DNA of 64,000 nucleotides, taken from Lachnospiraceae bacterium (lineage in GTDB: Bacteria > Bacillota > Clostridia > Lachnospirales > Lachnospiraceae). The translations under genes and the position numbers were made by a program. Positions 61,514 through 64,000 of the stretch are shown piece after piece (the first letter of the stretch is position 1; each line of letters opens with the position of its first letter). The stretch lies in the NCBI GenBank assembly GCA_017938315.1, contig JAGBBV010000015.1, positions 1 to 64,000 on the forward strand, written 5' to 3'. The notes beneath the pieces are model-generated. The model had not been told where the DNA came from, searched no databases, and saw only the letters and a list, made by a program, of their open reading frames with translations.

Positions 61514-62266
61514 ATGTTATTTACTGAATTTGGTCAAAAGGAAAAACAACCGGTGCTTTTGCTGCATGGTATGATGCAGGATTGGCATACGGAGTATGAA
61601 ATGCTAAAAGACCTAGAAGAACATTATTTACTTATTATTCCTGCACAAGACGGTTTCTATGAAGGAAGTGAGGATTTTACATCATTTGCAGACCAAGCGA
61701 GACAAATTGAAGAGTATGTACAAGCAAATTACGGTGGTAAAGTAATCGGAGCTTATGGTTGTTCTCAAGGCGGACTTATGCTGACAGAACTGCTAACTAG
61801 AAATAAAATCGATTTGGGAACTGTGATAATGGATGGATGTTATGTAGCACATCAAGGAAAAATTTCCGGATGGGTAACATATAAGATGTTTTGTAAGTTT
61901 AAGAATACAGGAAAATTTCCTGCGCTTATTATGGTTACTATGAAGCTAATGGGCTTGAAAGCAGAGGATTTAGGAATGATGGATTCTCTTTATATGAAAG
62001 CTAGTGACGAAACTGTAAAGAGAAATTTCATAGAAAATTATACATATCGTACCCGCCGTGAAATTACGAAAAATGAAACAATGGTGCATATGTGGTGTGG
62101 AAGCAAAGAACCGTATGCAATTAAATCCTATAAGGAATTAAAGAAGTATTTAAAAAATTACCAAGAAGAGATTATGGATGGCTTGGGGCATGGAGAGTTT
62201 TTAATGAAGCATTCAAAAGAATGCTGTGAAAAAATACATAGAGCAATTCAAGTAAAAGAAACGTAA
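61514..62266 (+). CDS. Alpha/beta hydrolase
   Basis: A 250-residue alpha/beta-hydrolase fold protein. The oxyanion-side motif HGMMQDW lies near residue 18, the nucleophile elbow is GCSQGG (Ser near residue 83), and a late GLGHGEF supplies the catalytic His (near 234); the acid is probably in the KEP segment before it. The ATG follows AAGGAGG. The neighbouring TetR regulator and the operator copy suggest induction by a small lipophilic or ester compound. The substrate is not known. Confidence 0.88.
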   Translation: MLFTEFGQKEKQPVLLLHGMMQDWHTEYEMLKDLEEHYLLIIPAQDGFYEGSEDFTSFADQARQIEEYVQANYGGKVIGAYGCSQGGLMLTELLTRNKIDLGTVIMDGCYVAHQGKISGWVTYKMFCKFKNTGKFPALIMVTMKLMGLKAEDLGMMDSLYMKASDETVKRNFIENYTYRTRREITKNETMVHMWCGSKEPYAIKSYKELKKYLKNYQEEIMDGLGHGEFLMKHSKECCEKIHRAIQVKET

Positions 62267-62324
62267 AAATTCAGTTAGCCGAAAAGATAAAGTTAATTTG
62301 CAATATCAAGAATACCAGGCTAAG

Positions 62325-62354
62325 ATACCACACACTATAAGAGAAAGGTGGTAT
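62325..62354 (+). other. Small stem in the hydrolase-antitoxin gap
   Basis: ATACCAC (62325-62331) pairs with GTGGTAT (62348-62354) over a 16-nt loop without a T-run. Function unclear. Confidence 0.3.
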
Positions 62355-62362
62355 TACGAGAG

Positions 62363-62458
62363 ATGGAATTAAGCAAATTTGAGAACTTGGATATTACGGT
62401 TAAAATTACGATAAAACATATTGAAAAAGGGTATAATTATGGCATAATTAATCCATAG
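62363..62458 (+). CDS. Possible 31-residue peptide
   Basis: An ATG frame of 31 codons (starting MELSKFENLDITVKI, ending in Pro) with AAAGGTGG 11 nt upstream, slightly far. It overlaps the likely promoter of the antitoxin gene, so it may be chance or a remnant of a deleted gene. No family recognised. Confidence 0.25.
   Translation: MELSKFENLDITVKITIKHIEKGYNYGIINP
62421..62449 (+). promoter_or_regulatory. Antitoxin promoter and operator
   Basis: TTGAAA (62421-62426), 16 bp, CATAAT (62443-62448); a perfect TATAAT also lies at 62432-62437. The palindrome AATTATGGCATAATT (62435-62449) overlaps both -10 candidates and fits autorepression by a Phd-type antitoxin. Confidence 0.55.
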
Positions 62459-62474
62459 TTAGGAGGTGTTATTT

Positions 62475-62735
62475 ATGCCACAAATTATTCCAATTAAAGA
62501 TTTAAAGAATACATCCGAGATTTCTGATATGTGTCACAGAGCAGAAGAACCTATCTATATTACTAAAAATGGTTATGGCGATATGGTTATTATGAGTATG
62601 GAGATTTATGAGTCAGCCATGAAGCAGCTTGCTATGTATAGAGATATAGAAATTTCTGAAAAACAGAATGAAGTAGGTCAGGTAAAAGATGCCAGAACAG
62701 CACTCAGGGAAACGAGGGCAAAGTATGGATTATAA
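62475..62735 (+). CDS. Phd/YefM-family antitoxin
   Basis: An 86-residue type II antitoxin. The N-terminal DNA-binding Phd fold reads IIPIKDLKNTSEISDMCHRA then EPIYITKNGYGDMVIMSMEIY, the hallmark of the family; the C-terminal helix (DARTALRETRAKYGL) is the toxin-binding part. ATG 62475 follows an ideal AGGAGGTG; an earlier in-frame start lacks a site. Its last bases overlap the start of a RelE/ParE-type toxin frame that is broken by deletion, so it is now probably an antitoxin without an active toxin. Confidence 0.92.
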   Translation: MPQIIPIKDLKNTSEISDMCHRAEEPIYITKNGYGDMVIMSMEIYESAMKQLAMYRDIEISEKQNEVGQVKDARTALRETRAKYGL

Positions 62736-62947
62736 ATTAGTTATTTCAGAGCATGCAGATGAATTACTTGATAATTTAGTATATTACTTGTTATATCGGC
62801 TGAAAAGTGAGCAGGCTGCGAGACATCTGTTAGATGGCATTGGTGGTATTTATGATGGACTACATTGTTATTTTTGTTGTAAGAGAAGATACTGTAAATG
62901 TTGTTGGTGTTTTTCATCAATTGGAAAAATATCAAAGCAAGTTATAG
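62725..62947 (+). pseudogene. RelE/ParE-type toxin, disrupted by internal deletion
   Basis: The first 44 codons (62725-62856) encode a normal toxin N-terminus (MDYKLVISEHADELLDNLVY ... DGIGGIYD). After 62856 the frame turns into Cys-rich nonsense, but the +1 frame from 62855 encodes a typical toxin end, MDYIVIFVVREDTVNVVGVF followed by a final helix, stopping at 62947. The central ~30-40 codons that normally lie between (the basic, RNA-facing part) are missing. One deletion of a length not divisible by three explains this. The start overlaps the antitoxin stop by 11 bp as in intact pairs. Confidence 0.8.
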
Positions 62948-62982
62948 TGAAACAAAGGTAATATTATAGATGTAGAGACTTA

Positions 62983-63531
62983 TTATACAAGCTTCCTTCC
63001 GGCTTCATAAGCTCTGTCAAGTAGTTCCTTAGGAATTTCATAATCCTGGGCAGTATTTCCGTAAACCAGCAGACTTTCTATCACATCCCAACCGTAGAGC
63101 TCAAAGAATCCATTTGCAGATTTGATTGCATCAGAGAAAAGACTGCTGTCAGGGTTTGCCTGGGCGTAAACAGTCACTACCTTTTTCCCGGGAAAGCGTG
63201 GGACAAATGCATCCCCGACCATAGGATACATACGGTCTATCCATTGCTTTGCCTGTCCGTTTACAGAACCAAAATATATGGGAAAGCCGGCAACTATGCC
63301 GTCAGCGTTTTTGATATCATCATACATGGGATATAAATGATCTTTGATAGCACATTTTTCATGACTACGGCAATAAAAGCAGCCTTGACAGCCTTTGATT
63401 CCGTCTTCATTAAGATTGTAGATAACAATTTCTCCGCTTGCGGATTTGACTCCGTCTAAAACGTGGTTTACAAGTTGCGTCGTATAGCCGTTTTCTCTGG
63501 GACTGCTTAAAAAGGCAAGTATCTTACCCAT
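62983..63531 (-). CDS. Flavodoxin-fold iron-sulfur flavoprotein-like reductase
   Basis: A 182-residue NADPH-dependent FMN reductase-like protein. FMN-binding loops are SSPRENGYTTQL near the start and GFPIYFGSVNGQAK in the middle. The segment GCQGCFYCRSHEKC has Cys spaced C-x2-C-x2-C-x5-C, the compact pattern of iron-sulfur flavoproteins (Isf), so a [4Fe-4S] cluster is possible. ATG 63529-63531 (minus strand) follows AAGGAG at 8 nt; the earlier TTG at 63537 is less likely. Likely electron transfer or detoxification in an anaerobe. It converges on the broken toxin and diverges from the next gene. Confidence 0.85.
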   Translation of the reverse strand: MGKILAFLSSPRENGYTTQLVNHVLDGVKSASGEIVIYNLNEDGIKGCQGCFYCRSHEKCAIKDHLYPMYDDIKNADGIVAGFPIYFGSVNGQAKQWIDRMYPMVGDAFVPRFPGKKVVTVYAQANPDSSLFSDAIKSANGFFELYGWDVIESLLVYGNTAQDYEIPKELLDRAYEAGRKLV

Positions 63532-63667
63532 GACCAATTCTCCTTTGCACGATTGTGATGACTTGTTTCATGTATATAATTATATAATCATTTTATCATA
63601 CTTTACAATTCCCTTCCATCTGGTGTAAGATGTTCAATGTACAATGAATAAACGGAGGAGAAATACT

Positions 63668-64000
63668 ATGACTACAATCGGTATCATGGCACTTTTTTTA
63701 GGGGGATATTCCTTGTTAATGTTGAGGAAAGTTGAAGATAAGAGAAGGATTTTTTATAATATGAACGCATATGTAGGGGCGATTCTTCTTATTATAGTAG
63801 GATGTTGTGCATTACTTCGGTCAGCAGACATGGAAGAACCATTAAAACAAATGTTACTTATGCTTTTTGCAATGGCACTGAGCGTAATTTTTATATTATA
63901 TGGACTTGTGTTGGTTGCATTGCCTGTTTTCTTTGGAAAGCAGGTTGAAGCAAAACTGTTGCAGTATAACATAAAGCTGGAAAAAAATTATCACGGACTT
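63668..64000 (+). CDS. Membrane protein, cut by the window end
   Basis: An open frame from ATG 63668 (GGAGG at 63654-63658) with no stop before position 64000, so 111 residues of a longer or nearly finished protein. Three hydrophobic segments are visible: the start (TIGIMALFLGGYSLLML), ~36-51 (AYVGAILLIIVGCCALL) and ~65-90 (LLMLFAMALSVIFILYG). No family recognised. Confidence 0.8.
   Translation, partial: MTTIGIMALFLGGYSLLMLRKVEDKRRIFYNMNAYVGAILLIIVGCCALLRSADMEEPLKQMLLMLFAMALSVIFILYGLVLVALPVFFGKQVEAKLLQYNIKLEKNYHGL

Noticed and set aside
1-64000. Possible mobile elements, tRNA, rRNA or phage genes
   Set aside because: No transposase, integrase, structural phage gene, tRNA cloverleaf or rRNA segment was recognised. 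Toxin-antitoxin modules alone do not show a mobile island.

Overview
This window looks like the chromosome of a low-GC, endospore-lineage Clostridia bacterium, most likely a member of the Lachnospiraceae. Evidence: AT-rich codon use, strong AGGAGG-type ribosome binding sites, a complete spoIIAA-spoIIAB-sigF operon, a T-box leader on valS, a CIRCE operator, a CsoR/CopA copper operon, and a four-gene block of the kind I know only from Lachnospiraceae (large helical-repeat protein plus Hsp70/actin-like protein). I see no rRNA, tRNA, CRISPR array, insertion sequence or prophage. Nearly all genes are on the + strand; only typA, a DUF362 ferredoxin-like protein and a flavoprotein are on the - strand.

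Layout. 1-3.6 kb: nested inverted repeat, typA, a tandem OB-fold protein and a CobO-like P-loop protein. 3.7-6.7 kb: copper operon csoR-copA, where CopA carries a C-terminal CopZ-like domain with its own internal ribosome binding site. 6.7-7.8 kb: DUF362 protein. 7.9-18.5 kb: a signalling and surface island (LytTR regulator, stand-alone HPt, 1047-residue coiled-coil wall protein, REC-GGDEF protein, two anchored BMP-type binding proteins, hybrid kinase with REC and HPt). 18.5-21.5 kb: T-box and valS. 21.7-22.4 kb: higBA toxin-antitoxin. 22.5-27.1 kb: folC, an overlapping 47-residue protein, a zinc-ribbon/TPR membrane protein and the sigma-F operon. 27.1-36.3 kb: a glucosaminidase with a very long PT-rich linker, a PHP protein, sbcD-sbcC and a parvulin lipoprotein. 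36.3-39.7 kb: CIRCE-htpG and a SpoIID-like/peptidoglycan-binding protein. 39.8-46.9 kb: the uncharacterised four-gene block. 46.9-49.3 kb: amino-acid ABC transporter. 49.3-52.2 kb: purB and a PurF-like protein lacking the glutaminase nucleophile. 52.3-55.6 kb: acyl-CoA ligase and sodium:solute symporter. 55.7-60.6 kb: rho, rpmE, yqhQ, prmC, prfA. 60.6-64 kb: accessory end with a TetR/hydrolase pair, an antitoxin beside a deleted toxin, a flavoprotein and a membrane protein cut by the window edge.

Two places best fit an undescribed system. The first is 39849-46861: a 1184-residue beta/alpha-solenoid protein, a degenerate Hsp70/actin-fold protein, a TPR protein and a coiled-coil protein with two membrane spans, tightly packed under one promoter; the composition suggests a membrane-attached chaperone or cytoskeleton-like assembly. 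The second is 12428-18495, where two membrane-anchored BMP-fold proteins without any ABC transporter overlap a hybrid kinase and follow a diguanylate cyclase, which suggests a ligand-sensing relay that sets c-di-GMP, possibly for the neighbouring wall protein.

All calls come from reading the sequence and remembered family knowledge; no database search was run. Where the first possible start codon lacks a ribosome binding site I moved the start to a supported one and say so.
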